From Aquimixticola soesokkakensis (GTDB lineage Bacteria; Pseudomonadota; Alphaproteobacteria; Rhodobacterales; Rhodobacteraceae), in assembly GCF_900172375.1 (NCBI RefSeq), contig NZ_FWFS01000005.1, forward strand, positions 186,001 to 250,000: DNA of 64,000 nucleotides. The letters are read 5' to 3'. Under the pieces are notes generated by a model, which worked only from the letters and a program-made list of their open reading frames with translations, made no database searches and was not told the DNA's origin. Both the position numbers and the translations under genes were made by a program. Position 1 is the stretch's first letter, and each line of letters starts with the position of its first letter. Positions 54,929 through 63,934 of this stretch are shown in pieces.

Positions 54929-55828
54929 ATGACATCCTCCCTGCCCGATGCTGCCCAAAGCTATCACTCTGCTGCCGACTGGCAGGCGGAACCGGAAAAA
55001 CGTGTGATCCTCTTTGCCATGTCCGGCCTTGGAAAAACCCATGTCTCCAACATGCTGCGCAGTGACGGGACGTGGTATCACTATTCCATCGATTACCGCA
55101 TCGGCACGCGCTACATGGGCGAACCGATCGAGGACAACCTCAAATTCGAGGCGATGAAAAACCCCTATCTGCGGGGGCTTTTGATGACGGATTCGATCTA
55201 CATCGGCTCCAACATCACCTTTGACAATCTTGCGCCTGTTTCTGCCTTTTTGGGCAAGCCGGGATCGGTGGCCAAGGGGGGCTTGCCCATGACCGAATAC
55301 CGCCGCCGTCAAAGCCTGTTCCAGACCGCCGAGGAAGCCGCCTTGCTGGACACGGCGCATTTCATCAATCGCGCGCGTGACCTCTACGGCTACCCCAATT
55401 TCGTCTGCGATACGGGCGGCTCGATCTGTGAATGGGTCGATGCGCATAATCCCGACGATCCGATCCTCACGGCCCTCGCACGCGAGGCCGTTCTGGTCTG
55501 GATCGAGGGCTCCGAGGATCATACGGCCGAACTGGTGCGCCGCTTTGACCGCGCCCCCAAACCCATGGCCTACCAGCCCGCCTTCCTCGAGAAAATCTGG
55601 GCGCAATATCTGGCCGAAACCGGATTGCCCGAAGCCCAGGTCGATCCCGACGCCTTCATTCGCTACACCTACGCCGCCGCCCTTGCACATCGTCAGCCGC
55701 GCTACCGCGCCATGGCCGATAAATGGGGTGTGACGGTCAAAGCCGAAGACGTGGCGCGCGCCACCTCGCCGCAGGCCTTTAACGATCTGATCGGCCAGGC
55801 CATTGATGCCCGCGCCGCGCGCGCCTAA
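54929..55828 (+). CDS. P-loop ATPase, conserved hypothetical
   Basis: A 299-residue protein with a nucleotide-binding loop near the N-terminus (RVILFAMSGLGKTHVSNML, residues about 25-43). A long middle part lacks a familiar domain: HYSIDYRIGTRYMGEPIEDN, FVCDTGGSICEWVD, then a helical C-terminus. I recall similar proteins annotated simply as ATPase in Rhodobacteraceae. The DTGGSICEW segment might be the second acidic/Walker B-like region. It could be a small-molecule kinase or a GTPase-like protein; nothing fixes the substrate. It precedes metA by 30 bp. Confidence 0.7.
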   Translation: MTSSLPDAAQSYHSAADWQAEPEKRVILFAMSGLGKTHVSNMLRSDGTWYHYSIDYRIGTRYMGEPIEDNLKFEAMKNPYLRGLLMTDSIYIGSNITFDNLAPVSAFLGKPGSVAKGGLPMTEYRRRQSLFQTAEEAALLDTAHFINRARDLYGYPNFVCDTGGSICEWVDAHNPDDPILTALAREAVLVWIEGSEDHTAELVRRFDRAPKPMAYQPAFLEKIWAQYLAETGLPEAQVDPDAFIRYTYAAALAHRQPRYRAMADKWGVTVKAEDVARATSPQAFNDLIGQAIDARAARA

Positions 55829-55858
55829 ATACAGCACTCCCCTTTAGGAAAGACCCAG

Positions 55859-56788
55859 ATGCCTATCACCCTGCCCGAAAACCTTCCCGCCTTCGACGTG
55901 CTCTCGAACGAGGGCGTCATGGTCATGGGCCAAGGCCGTGCGGTGAGCCAGGACATCCGGCCAATCAACATCGGCCTGCTCAACCTCATGCCGAAAAAAA
56001 TCCAGACCGAAAACCAGTTCGCACGGCTCATTGGCGCCACGCCCCTGCAGGTGAACCTCAAGCTGATCCGCATGAGCGAGCATCAGACCAAAAACACCGC
56101 CGCCGAACATATGGAAGAATTCTACCGCCCCTTTGCCGAAGTCGCGGCATCGGGCGAAAAGCTTGACGGTCTGATCATCACCGGCGCGCCCATCGAACAC
56201 CTGCCCTTCGAGGAGGTGACCTATTGGGACGAGCTGCAAGAGGTGTTTGCCTGGACGCAGACCCATGTGCATTCGACCTTTGGCGTGTGCTGGGGCGGCA
56301 TGGCGATGATCAACCATTTTCACGGCGTGCCCAAACATGCGTTGCGCGCAAAGGCCTTTGGCTGCTTTCGCCAGACGAACCTAGCGCCCGCCTCGCCGTT
56401 TTTGCGTGGGTTTTCAGACGATTGCGTGATCCCCGTCAGCCGCTGGACCGAAATGCGCCAATCCGAAATCGACGCGGTGCCCGAACTTGTGCCGCTGCTC
56501 GGTTCGGATGACACCGGCCCCTGCCTTGTGCAGGACCCCGATCACCGCGCGCTCTATATTTTCAACCATTTCGAATATGACACGGGGACGCTGCACGAAG
56601 AACTGATGCGCGACAAACAGGGCGGCAAGCCCATCACCCTGCCGGTGAATTACTATCCCGATGACAATCCCGAGAACCGCCCCCCCAATCGCTGGAGAAG
56701 TCACGCACATCTTCTATATGGCAACTGGATAAACGAAATTTACCAGACGGTGCCCTATGATCCTGCCGAAATTGGCAACAAGCCCTAG
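55859..56788 (+). CDS. metA: Homoserine O-acyltransferase MetA (acetyl-CoA type by key residue)
   Basis: A 309-residue MetA, first step of methionine synthesis from homoserine. The catalytic cysteine is C144 in [21 protein letters not shown] carries the histidine/glutamate region. In the substrate-specificity loop the sequence is [13 protein letters not shown]113 aligns with residue 111 of well-studied MetA, where Glu selects acetyl-CoA and Gly succinyl-CoA. Therefore it is probably a homoserine acetyltransferase. It overlaps the hydrolase gene by 32 bp. Confidence 0.92.
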   Translation: MPITLPENLPAFDVLSNEGVMVMGQGRAVSQDIRPINIGLLNLMPKKIQTENQFARLIGATPLQVNLKLIRMSEHQTKNTAAEHMEEFYRPFAEVAASGEKLDGLIITGAPIEHLPFEEVTYWDELQEVFAWTQTHVHSTFGVCWGGMAMINHFHGVPKHALRAKAFGCFRQTNLAPASPFLRGFSDDCVIPVSRWTEMRQSEIDAVPELVPLLGSDDTGPCLVQDPDHRALYIFNHFEYDTGTLHEELMRDKQGGKPITLPVNYYPDDNPENRPPNRWRSHAHLLYGNWINEIYQTVPYDPAEIGNKP

Positions 56789-57734
56789 CGTCGTGATCCT
56801 GATCCTGATCGCCCTGTTTTCGGCCGTTTCCGTCGCGCGGGCGATGGTGCGCGAGCGCGCGGTCGAACGGGCCAACCCGCCCCTGGGCCGCTTTGTGATG
56901 GTGGATGACCATCCCGTCCACCTCTGGGAAGCAGGCGATCCGAACGCGCCAAGCGTGGTGTTGATCCACGGAGCCTCGGGGTCGGTGCGCGACTTTACCG
57001 GCGATCTGGGGCCGCAACTGGCCAGCCGGTACCACGTTGTCGCGCTGGATCGCCCGGGATTTGGCTATACGCCCGCGCTGGCCGACATGGACGACAACCG
57101 GTCACTGTCGCGCCAGGCCGCCCTGCTGCGCGGCGCACTCGCGCAGATCGGCGTGACCCGCCCGGTGCTTTTGGGGCAAAGCTACGGCGGCTCGGTAGTG
57201 CTGCGCTGGGCAGAGGATGCGCCCGACAGCATCCGCGCGCTGGTGCCCGTCTCTGCGCCCTCGCACCTGTGGCCCGACCCGCCCTCGCTGTTTTACCGCG
57301 CGCTGGCAACGCCGGTGGTCGGGCCGATACTGGCCACGCTGATCACCGCCTGGGTGCCGCGCAGCTACATCGCCGCACAGGTCGAAAGCGTCTTTGCGCC
57401 GCAAACCGCGCCCAGCGGCTATGGCGACTATTTCCATCCCTTCATGTCCGCGCGCCGCGAAACGCTGCTCGTGAATGCCCGACAACGGATCGCCCTGCGC
57501 GACGAGGTCTCGGCCCTGCTTGCGGGCTATCCCAACATGGCGCTGCCCGTTGAGGCGGTCCACGGCGAAGCCGACCCCATCGTGCCCTTCGACATCCATG
57601 CCGTCCCGCTCGCGCGCGATGTGCCCGACCTGCACCTCACCGCTCTGCCCGGCATCGGCCATATGCCCCATCACGTTGCCATTCCGGCCGTGATAGCCGC
57701 CGTAGATCGCGCCGCTGGCGCGACGTTGCCCTGA
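56757..57734 (+). CDS. Alpha/beta hydrolase, membrane-anchored
   Basis: A 325-residue hydrolase with an N-terminal membrane span ([19 protein letters not shown]). The fold elements are [18 protein letters not shown] (oxyanion), the nucleophile elbow GQSYGGSVV and the late [11 protein letters not shown] and PGIGHMPHH with the acid and histidine. The substrate is unknown. The ATG at 56757 lies inside metA, giving a 32-bp overlap; a later ATG would remove the span. Confidence 0.85.
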   Translation: MILPKLATSPSVVILILIALFSAVSVARAMVRERAVERANPPLGRFVMVDDHPVHLWEAGDPNAPSVVLIHGASGSVRDFTGDLGPQLASRYHVVALDRPGFGYTPALADMDDNRSLSRQAALLRGALAQIGVTRPVLLGQSYGGSVVLRWAEDAPDSIRALVPVSAPSHLWPDPPSLFYRALATPVVGPILATLITAWVPRSYIAAQVESVFAPQTAPSGYGDYFHPFMSARRETLLVNARQRIALRDEVSALLAGYPNMALPVEAVHGEADPIVPFDIHAVPLARDVPDLHLTALPGIGHMPHHVAIPAVIAAVDRAAGATLP

Positions 57735-57797
57735 TCCGGCGCAGCGCGTAAACTTGCGCGACCCAGATGGTCGCGATGCTCTCTCAAAGGAAGCCAC

Positions 57798-58688
57798 ATG
57801 TCCGATTCGCCCGACACGACCGACCTGCCCTTTGACGGCGCCATTTCCGCATATTTCGAAAACGAAGCCCCCAAACAGATCCGCCAGGCCGTGCAAGAAG
57901 GCGACAAGAAAGACATCCTGCGCGACACCTACCCCTATGCGCGCTGGATGAAGAAAAAAGACTACGAGGCCGACCTCCAAGCGCTGCAATTCGAGCTGGT
58001 CAAGATGCTTGCCGGCGTCAAGGACAGCGGCAAGCGGGTCGTTGTGCTCTTTGAGGGGCGCGATGCCGCCGGGAAAGGCGGGGCCATCAAACGGGTGCGC
58101 GAGAACTTGAATACCCGCGCCGCACGGGTCGTGGCCCTCTCCAAACCCACACAAACCGAAAGCGGCCAGTGGTATTTCCAGCGCTACCTCCAGCACCTGC
58201 CAAGCGCGGGTGAAATCACATTGTTCGACCGCTCGTGGTACAACCGCGCCGTGGTCGAAAAAGTGTTCGGCTTTTGCGACGACACCCAGCGCGAGACCTT
58301 TTTCCGCCAGCTTCCCAATGTCGAGAACACGTTGATTGACGATGGCATCATCCTGATCAAAATCTGGCTCAACGTCGGGCGCGCCGAACAGTTGCGCCGG
58401 TTCTTGCAGCGTGAAAAAGACCCGCTAAAGCACTGGAAACTCTCATCCATCGACATTGGCGGACTGTCGCGCTGGGAGGCTTATTCCGACGCCATCGCCG
58501 AGACATTCGCCCGCTCCCACACCCCGATCGCCCCTTGGACGGTGGTGCTGGCCGATGACAAATACCGCGCCCGCCTGAACGTCATTCGCGCGATCCTCAG
58601 CCGGATCGACTATCCCGAAAAGGACGACGATCTGGTGCAAAAAATCGACCCTGCCATCTGCGCAGGGCCGGACATCTGGCATGCATAA
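57798..58688 (+). CDS. ppk2: Polyphosphate kinase 2
   Basis: A 296-residue PPK2 that transfers phosphate between polyphosphate and nucleotides. The Walker A is FEGRDAAGKGGAIKR (residues 86-100), followed by LSKPTQTESGQWYFQRYLQHLP and the Walker B/catalytic LFDRSWYNRAVVE. Length and sequence fit class I (GDP/ADP-directed) PPK2. It overlaps the TetR gene by 8 bp. Confidence 0.93.
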   Translation: MSDSPDTTDLPFDGAISAYFENEAPKQIRQAVQEGDKKDILRDTYPYARWMKKKDYEADLQALQFELVKMLAGVKDSGKRVVVLFEGRDAAGKGGAIKRVRENLNTRAARVVALSKPTQTESGQWYFQRYLQHLPSAGEITLFDRSWYNRAVVEKVFGFCDDTQRETFFRQLPNVENTLIDDGIILIKIWLNVGRAEQLRRFLQREKDPLKHWKLSSIDIGGLSRWEAYSDAIAETFARSHTPIAPWTVVLADDKYRARLNVIRAILSRIDYPEKDDDLVQKIDPAICAGPDIWHA

Positions 58689-59298
58689 ACGCGGCTACCA
58701 CCACGGCAACCTCAAACAGGCCCTCGTCGAAGCCGCGCTGACATTGATCGAGGAAAAAGGCCCCACGGGCTTTACCCTGTCGGAAGCGGCCAAAAGCGCA
58801 GGCGTGACCCCGGCGGCTGTCTATCGCCATTTCGAAGGCCGCGAAGACCTGATCGCCGAAATCGCGCGCCAAGGGTATGACGTCTTTGCCGACCTGCTCG
58901 ACTACGCATTCGCCAGTGGCGCGCCGTCCGCACTCGCCAGTTTCGAAGCGACGGGACGTGCCTATCTGGCCTTTGCCCGCAAATACCCCGGCCATTACGT
59001 CGCCATGTTCGAAAGCGGCATTTCGATCAACCGCACCCCCGAACTGAACCTCGTGGCAACCCGCGCGCTCGGTGTGCTGGAAAAGGCAGCTGAAAAGCTG
59101 TCGCAGCATATTCCTCTGGAAAAGCGCCCGCCGCCCCAAATGTTCGCCGCCCACATCTGGGCCATGAGCCACGGGGTGGTGGAACTCTTTGCCCGTGGGT
59201 CTCCCGGCACGCAAAGCCCCTTCCCCCCCGAGGATTTGCTGGAAACCGGCATCGGAATCTATCTGCGCGGTCTGGGCCTGATCGAACAGGACCAATGA
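58681..59298 (+). CDS. TetR family regulator
   Basis: A 205-residue protein. The N-terminal helix-turn-helix is GFTLSEAAKSAGVTPAAVYRHFEGREDLIAEIAR; the C-terminal half (HYVAMFESGISINRTPELN...MFAAHIWAMSHGVVELFA) resembles WHG-domain TetR proteins. It starts inside the ppk2 gene, so both are co-translated and this regulator may control polyphosphate use or be autoregulatory. No operator is identified. The stop is followed directly by inverted repeat copy B. Confidence 0.87.
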   Translation: MHKRGYHHGNLKQALVEAALTLIEEKGPTGFTLSEAAKSAGVTPAAVYRHFEGREDLIAEIARQGYDVFADLLDYAFASGAPSALASFEATGRAYLAFARKYPGHYVAMFESGISINRTPELNLVATRALGVLEKAAEKLSQHIPLEKRPPPQMFAAHIWAMSHGVVELFARGSPGTQSPFPPEDLLETGIGIYLRGLGLIEQDQ

Positions 59299-59312
59299 CG
59301 CGCAGCCTGTGG

Positions 59313-59384
59313 TTTCTTTCGGACCCAAATACCCACGGCGCGCCGCTGAAACCCGCGGTAAATGGGTATTTTTATCCGAAAGAA
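59313..59384. repeat. Inverted repeat, copy B of the dispersed family
   Basis: Left arm 59313-59334 (TTTCTTTCGGACCC... AATACCC), right arm 59364-59384 (GGGTATTTTTATCCGAAAG then AA), with a 29-bp centre. As in copy A it lies between convergent genes and may terminate both. Confidence 0.8.
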
Positions 59385-59391
59385 GCCAAAG

Positions 59392-60510
59392 TCAGGGAAA
59401 AACCACCAACGCGCCGGCAGACCAGCTGACACGGGTCGCATCGCCCACCGCCAGGACATCGCGCCCGAATACATTGCGCATCGAAATACGCACAGGTTTG
59501 CTTACGCCCACAAGGGTCACGTCGTAATATGTCATGTCGCCGTAGTAGACGACCTCGCTGATGACTCCGGCGGCCTCACGCTGCGTGGCGGTCTGACCAT
59601 CATAGAGCAGCGTCAGGGTTTCAGGGCGAAAGCCGACAAGGGCGTCGCCCTCGGGAATGCCGGCCGGGCATTGATCCGCGGCGATCTCGGCCTCCCCCAA
59701 GCCTGCGACATCGGCGATAATCGTGCCCGCATGGCTGTGCAGCGTCGCGGGTAAAAAATTCATGACCCCGATAAAATCCGCCACGCGTTTGGATTTGGGA
59801 CGGCGGTACAGAATTTCAGGATCGTCACATTGCGCGATTTCGCCCTCGAACATCACGGCGATGCGGTCCGACATGACCAAGGCCTCTTCCTGGTCGTGGG
59901 TCACAAGGATAAATGTGATGCCAACCTGGCGCTGCAGACGGATCAATTCAACCTGCATCTGTTCACGCATCTTGCGATCCAGCGCCGAAAGGGGTTCGTC
60001 CAGCAACAGAACCTTGGGTTTGAGGATCAGGGCGCGGGCCAAAGCCACGCGTTGTCTCTGCCCGCCCGACAACGCATGGGCCGCACGCGCGCCATAGCCC
60101 TTGAGACCGACCATCTCGAGCGCTTCAGCCACCGCGGCCTCTTTTTGTGCCTTGCTCATCGTTGATTTTCGCAGGCCAAAGCCGACGTTTTGCGCCACGC
60201 TGAGGTGGGGGAAAATGGCGTAGGACTGGAACACCATATTCGTCGGGCGCTTGTTCGCAGGCACCCGTGCCATATCCTGGTGGCTGATCAACACCGCGCC
60301 GCTATCGATCCCCTCAAATCCCGCGATCACCCGCAACAGCGTGGTTTTCCCGCACCCCGACGGACCGAGCAGCGAGAAAAACTCCCCCTCGTGGATATCC
60401 AGCGTGATGCCGCACAGCGCGTGATAGTCACCGTAGTGCTTTGATATATCGCGCATTTCAATAAGCGGCTTTGTGGGCTTTACCCGATTGGCGGTTGAAA
60501 TCTGGGTCAC
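59392..60510 (-). CDS. Polyamine-type ABC transporter ATPase (PotA-like)
   Basis: A 372-residue ATPase. Walker A LGPSGCGKTTLLR, signature LSGGQRQRVALARAL, Walker B VLLLDEPLSALD and the switch histidine LVTHDQEEA, then a C-terminal TOBE domain (VGFRPETLTLL). Typical of PotA-type importers for polyamines or related compounds. Last gene of the three-gene unit, overlapping the permease by 4 bp; no binding-protein gene is next to it. Confidence 0.9.
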   Translation of the reverse strand: MTQISTANRVKPTKPLIEMRDISKHYGDYHALCGITLDIHEGEFFSLLGPSGCGKTTLLRVIAGFEGIDSGAVLISHQDMARVPANKRPTNMVFQSYAIFPHLSVAQNVGFGLRKSTMSKAQKEAAVAEALEMVGLKGYGARAAHALSGGQRQRVALARALILKPKVLLLDEPLSALDRKMREQMQVELIRLQRQVGITFILVTHDQEEALVMSDRIAVMFEGEIAQCDDPEILYRRPKSKRVADFIGVMNFLPATLHSHAGTIIADVAGLGEAEIAADQCPAGIPEGDALVGFRPETLTLLYDGQTATQREAAGVISEVVYYGDMTYYDVTLVGVSKPVRISMRNVFGRDVLAVGDATRVSWSAGALVVFP

Positions 60511-61307
60511 AGGAAGCCTCCGGTATCTTTTGCGCCGGCGCGTTTGATGCCGCGGCGGCGGAAATATTCGGCGATGGTGAGCAAGACCACAGAGGCCAGC
60601 ACCAACAACGTGCCAAGCGCCATGACGGCGGGCAACAATTTGGGAAAGCGCAGCATCGAGAAGAGGTAGACCGGCAGGGTCGGATCAGCGCCGGTGAGGA
60701 AAAAGGCAATGATGAATTCGTCCATTGAAATGGTAAAGGAAATCAACAAGGCCGAAATGATGCCCGGCATGACCAGCGGCAGGGTGACAAGCCGGAAGGT
60801 TGAGGCCGGCGTTTCGCCCAAATCAAAGGCCGCCTCTTCGAGTGCCGGGTCGAGGGAGGCAAAAGCCGATTGCAAGATCGCGATGGCGAACGGCGTGCAG
60901 ATCAACGTATGCCCCGCGATCACCGACCAGGCCCCTGTGGAGAACCCCGCATTCACGATGACCACCAACAACGACACGGCGACGATGATTTCCGGCAACA
61001 CCAAGGGCAGCATGATAAAGCCCATCAGCCCCTTTTGAGCGGGAAAGCGGTAGCGCGTCGAGGCCATGGCCGCAAAGATGCCAAAGCTCGTGGCAAGCAC
61101 TGCCGAAGTCGCCGCGATCCTTAAGCTGTTGAGCACCGCCTTGTGCATCTCGGGGATATCTGCAAGCGCGGAAAACCATTGCGTGGTAAAGCTTTGCAAG
61201 GGGAAGGCGATGATGGTGGATGAGTTGAACGCAAAAAGCGGAAGCAGAAAAATCGGGGCGTAAAGAAAGATCAGATAGAGAATGGCGTAGAGTTTGAGCC
61301 CCTTCAT
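60507..61307 (-). CDS. ABC transporter permease (PotC-like)
   Basis: A 266-residue inner-membrane permease with about six spans. The EAA loop EEAAFDLGETPASTFRLVTLPLVMPGI is the hallmark that contacts the ATPase. It ends FRRRGIKRAGAKDTGGFL. Overlaps both the upstream permease and the downstream ATPase by 4 bp. Confidence 0.9.
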   Translation of the reverse strand: MKGLKLYAILYLIFLYAPIFLLPLFAFNSSTIIAFPLQSFTTQWFSALADIPEMHKAVLNSLRIAATSAVLATSFGIFAAMASTRYRFPAQKGLMGFIMLPLVLPEIIVAVSLLVVIVNAGFSTGAWSVIAGHTLICTPFAIAILQSAFASLDPALEEAAFDLGETPASTFRLVTLPLVMPGIISALLISFTISMDEFIIAFFLTGADPTLPVYLFSMLRFPKLLPAVMALGTLLVLASVVLLTIAEYFRRRGIKRAGAKDTGGFL

Positions 61308-62206
61308 TTGCGCGTCCCCTTCGCGCCCGAGGCACGGCTGCCCAGCACCAGAAAGGCAACGGCGATCACGCTGACGATCAGCATGGCAAGCACCGCCAAT
61401 GCCGCCCCCAAGGGCGCGTTATTGAGCCGCAGGAACTGCGCTTGGATCATATTTGCAATCATCGTCCCCCCCGGTCCGCCAATCAATTCCGGCGTGACGT
61501 AGTCGCCAATGGTCGGGATAAAAACGATCAGCACGGCGGCGATGACGCCGGGGGCCGCGAGCGGCAAGGTGACGCGCAAAAAGGTCATGACACGGTTTTC
61601 GCCCAAGTCCCGCGCCGCTTCCAGCAAGGAGCGGTCGATCTTTTCCAAGGCCACGAAAATTGGCAAAATGGCAAAGGGCGCGTAGGCATGTGCCAAAGTG
61701 ATCACCACCGAATTGGCGTTGTAGAGCAAAAAGGTCAGCGGTTGGTCAATCACCCCCAGCACCTTCAGCCCGGAATTGAACACGCCGTTATAGCCCAAGA
61801 TGACCTTCCACAGGAAGACGCGGATCAAATAGGAGGTCCAGAACGGAATGGTGATCAAGAAAATCCACAGCGATTTCTTTTGCGCAGGCACGCCGAAGGA
61901 CACGAAGTAGGCGATGGGAAAGGCCGCCAGCACCGTGACCAGCGTGACCAATCCCGCAATCCGCAACGAGCGAAACATCAGCGCACGATAAATCGGGTCG
62001 CTCAGCGCCTCGACGTAGTTTGCCCCCGTCAGCGTCGTGTCAAAATCGCGCACGCCTGTCTGGGTCCAAAAACTGATCAACACAATCGCCCCGAGCGGAA
62101 TCGCCAAAAGCGCCAGCGCATAGAGCGCCGTGGGGCTGATCAACATCAACCCGGTCGCCGCCTCGGACTGGCGCAAACGCCTGAATTTACGAGATAGTCC
62201 TGCCAT
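61304..62206 (-). CDS. ABC transporter permease (PotB-like)
   Basis: A 300-residue permease with about six spans. EAARDLGENRVMTFLRVTLPLAAPGV is the EAA loop; FPIAYFVSFG and IPFWTSYLIRVFLW match the PotB/PotH group. The start at 62206 (MAGLSRKFRRL) follows only a weak ribosome binding site. First gene of the unit; the second and third are coupled by overlaps. Confidence 0.88.
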   Translation of the reverse strand: MAGLSRKFRRLRQSEAATGLMLISPTALYALALLAIPLGAIVLISFWTQTGVRDFDTTLTGANYVEALSDPIYRALMFRSLRIAGLVTLVTVLAAFPIAYFVSFGVPAQKKSLWIFLITIPFWTSYLIRVFLWKVILGYNGVFNSGLKVLGVIDQPLTFLLYNANSVVITLAHAYAPFAILPIFVALEKIDRSLLEAARDLGENRVMTFLRVTLPLAAPGVIAAVLIVFIPTIGDYVTPELIGGPGGTMIANMIQAQFLRLNNAPLGAALAVLAMLIVSVIAVAFLVLGSRASGAKGTRK

Positions 62207-62339
62207 GCCGTCTGTGGCCCCCACGCCGCTATGTGCTGCGATCAGATGACAGATCACAAGCGCGATGCAAGCGCGATTTGCACGGGTTTCCACCGCGATC
62301 GCCCGATCATCGCGCAGATGCTGCGCGAATAGGCAGGAC

Positions 62340-62714
62340 CTATCGGCGCAATCCGGTGCCGATCAGGTCCAAATCCGCCTCAATGGCATAGTTCACCGGA
62401 TCGACCCCATCGGCTTGCATCGCAGGCCGCCCCGCTTTCAACGCCTCGAACCGTTTGCGCAACGCAGGGCGTTCCTCGGGACTGGCGTCTCGCCAAGGAC
62501 GCCCCTGCAGACCCAGCACCAACGAGTAAAACGCGATGAAATGAACAGTGCCGCCCGCCGCAATAAAGGCAGCATAGGCCGCATCTGCCCCCATCTCTTC
62601 AATCTCCTGGGCGGTCTCGATGCCCGCTCTCGCAAATCCTGCGGCCATCGCGGGACCGAGGTTGCGAATAGAGGTGACGGGGCGCGCTCCCGAATTTTGA
62701 TCCGACATCGCCAT
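62340..62714 (-). CDS. TfoX C-terminal-domain protein
   Basis: A 124-residue protein. SIRNLGPAMAAGFARAGIETAQEIEEMGADAAYAAFIAAGG is the helix-hairpin-helix-like TfoX/Sxy C-terminal domain, then a conserved LQGRPWRDASPEERPALRKRFEAL. The N-terminal TfoX domain is absent. The full protein regulates competence in some proteobacteria; the isolated domain has no known role. The start at 62714 (MAMSDQNSG) follows GGAG. Upstream and downstream neighbours are on the same strand but separate. Confidence 0.85.
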   Translation of the reverse strand: MAMSDQNSGARPVTSIRNLGPAMAAGFARAGIETAQEIEEMGADAAYAAFIAAGGTVHFIAFYSLVLGLQGRPWRDASPEERPALRKRFEALKAGRPAMQADGVDPVNYAIEADLDLIGTGLRR

Positions 62715-62789
62715 ACAATCTCCAAGCTGGCCGTCCCTTGCCCCGATTTTAAACCGGCACAACGACAGGACAAAGGCAAAACCTGCGCC

Positions 62790-62810
62790 TTCTTTCGGAT
62801 AAAAATACCC
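62790..62810. repeat. Single arm of the dispersed repeat family, copy C
   Basis: TTCTTTCGGATAAAAATACC plus one C, identical to the left arm of copy A without its first T. No opposing arm follows within about 70 bp. Located between rpsI and the TfoX-like gene. Confidence 0.85.
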
Positions 62811-62830
62811 GACACCATCGACCAAATGCG

Positions 62831-62860
62831 AAAAGCGCGCCCCTTGCAGAGCGCGCTTTT
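62831..62860 (-). terminator. Terminator of rplM-rpsI
   Basis: A perfect 10-bp stem AAAAGCGCGC (62831-62840) with GCGCGCTTTT (62851-62860), loop 10 nt; T-run on the minus strand. Confidence 0.85.
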
Positions 62861-62884
62861 GCAAAATCGAACTTCCGGTAAAGC

Positions 62885-63367
62885 TTAACGCTTGGAGAAC
62901 TGGAAGGATTTACGGGCTTTTGCTTTACCGAACTTCTTACGCTCGACAACGCGGCTGTCGCGGGTCAGGAAGCCGGCAGCTTTCAAAGCAGCGCGCAGCG
63001 AGGGATCGTAAAGCTGCAGTGCTTTGGACACACCGTGCTTGACCGCACCCGCCTGACCGGACAAACCGCCGCCCTTCACGGTTGCCATGACGTCGAATTG
63101 GCCTTCGACACCTGCAACCGTGAATGCTTGGTTCAGGATCATGCGCAGCACGGGACGTGCAAAATACACTTCCAGATCTTTGCCGTTCACGGTCACTTTG
63201 CCGGAACCGGGTTTGATCCAGACGCGTGCAACCGCATCTTTACGCTTACCGGTCGCATAAGCGCGGCCGAGTGCGTCACGAACGGGCTCACGGGGAGCCG
63301 CAACGGGAGCTTCGACGCCAGTGGCGACGCTGTTCAGCTCCTCGAGGGATTTGATTTCGTCAACCAT
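62885..63367 (-). CDS. rpsI: 30S ribosomal protein S9
   Basis: A 160-residue S9 with the family core ([19 protein letters not shown]..., [19 protein letters not shown], ending [11 protein letters not shown]). The C-terminal basic tail reaches into the decoding site. An N-terminal acidic extension of about 30 residues is usual in alphaproteobacteria. It is 3 bp after rplM. Confidence 0.97.
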   Translation of the reverse strand: MVDEIKSLEELNSVATGVEAPVAAPREPVRDALGRAYATGKRKDAVARVWIKPGSGKVTVNGKDLEVYFARPVLRMILNQAFTVAGVEGQFDVMATVKGGGLSGQAGAVKHGVSKALQLYDPSLRAALKAAGFLTRDSRVVERKKFGKAKARKSFQFSKR

Positions 63368-63370
63368 GGA

Positions 63371-63832
63371 TTAGCTCCGGGTGTTTTTCTTGTTGAGGGA
63401 TTTCACGTCCAGCACTTCGGGTGCCTGAGCTTCATGCGGGTGCTCGGCACCTGCATAGACGCGAAGGTTGGTCATCTGCTGACGCGACAGTTTGCCGCCG
63501 GGCAGCATGCGCTGAACCGCTTTGGTCACGACGCGCTCGGGGTATTTGCCCTCAAGGATCTCACCCATCGTGCGCGACTTGATGCCGCCGGGGTGGCCAG
63601 TGTGCCAGTAGAAACGCTCGTCAGTGCGTTTCTTGCCGGTCAGCTGGATTTTGTCAGCATTGATGATGATGACATTATCACCCATGTCTTGCGACGGGGT
63701 GAAGGTGGCTTTGTGCTTGCCACGAAGACGCATTGCGACGATCGACGCAAGACGGCCCAGAACAACGCCTTCAGCGTCGATCAGGATCCATTTCTTGTCG
63801 ATGTCCGCGGGCGTTGCGGAAAAAGTTTTCAT
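63371..63832 (-). CDS. rplM: 50S ribosomal protein L13
   Basis: A 153-residue L13, an early-assembly 23S-binding protein. [19 protein letters not shown] at the start, [18 protein letters not shown], and [22 protein letters not shown] are all family features. Start at 63832 ([10 protein letters not shown]). First gene of the rplM-rpsI operon. Confidence 0.97.
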   Translation of the reverse strand: MKTFSATPADIDKKWILIDAEGVVLGRLASIVAMRLRGKHKATFTPSQDMGDNVIIINADKIQLTGKKRTDERFYWHTGHPGGIKSRTMGEILEGKYPERVVTKAVQRMLPGGKLSRQQMTNLRVYAGAEHPHEAQAPEVLDVKSLNKKNTRS

Positions 63833-63906
63833 CTGTAGTACCCTTGGATCACTGCGAACCGGTTTATCCGGCCTGCATATGAATTCGGTGGAATTCGGAT
63901 TGGGGT

Positions 63907-63934
63907 GTTCTAACGATTTACCCCGCACAGTCAA
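63907..63934 (-). promoter_or_regulatory. rplM-rpsI promoter, sigma-70 type
   Basis: On the minus strand TTGACT (63929-63934), 16-bp spacer, TAGAAC (63907-63912). This is about 75 bp upstream of the rplM start. Confidence 0.6.

Noticed and set aside
55829-55858. SAM-II riboswitch before metA
   Set aside because: Only 30 bp separate metA from the preceding gene; no room for the structure and no motif seen.
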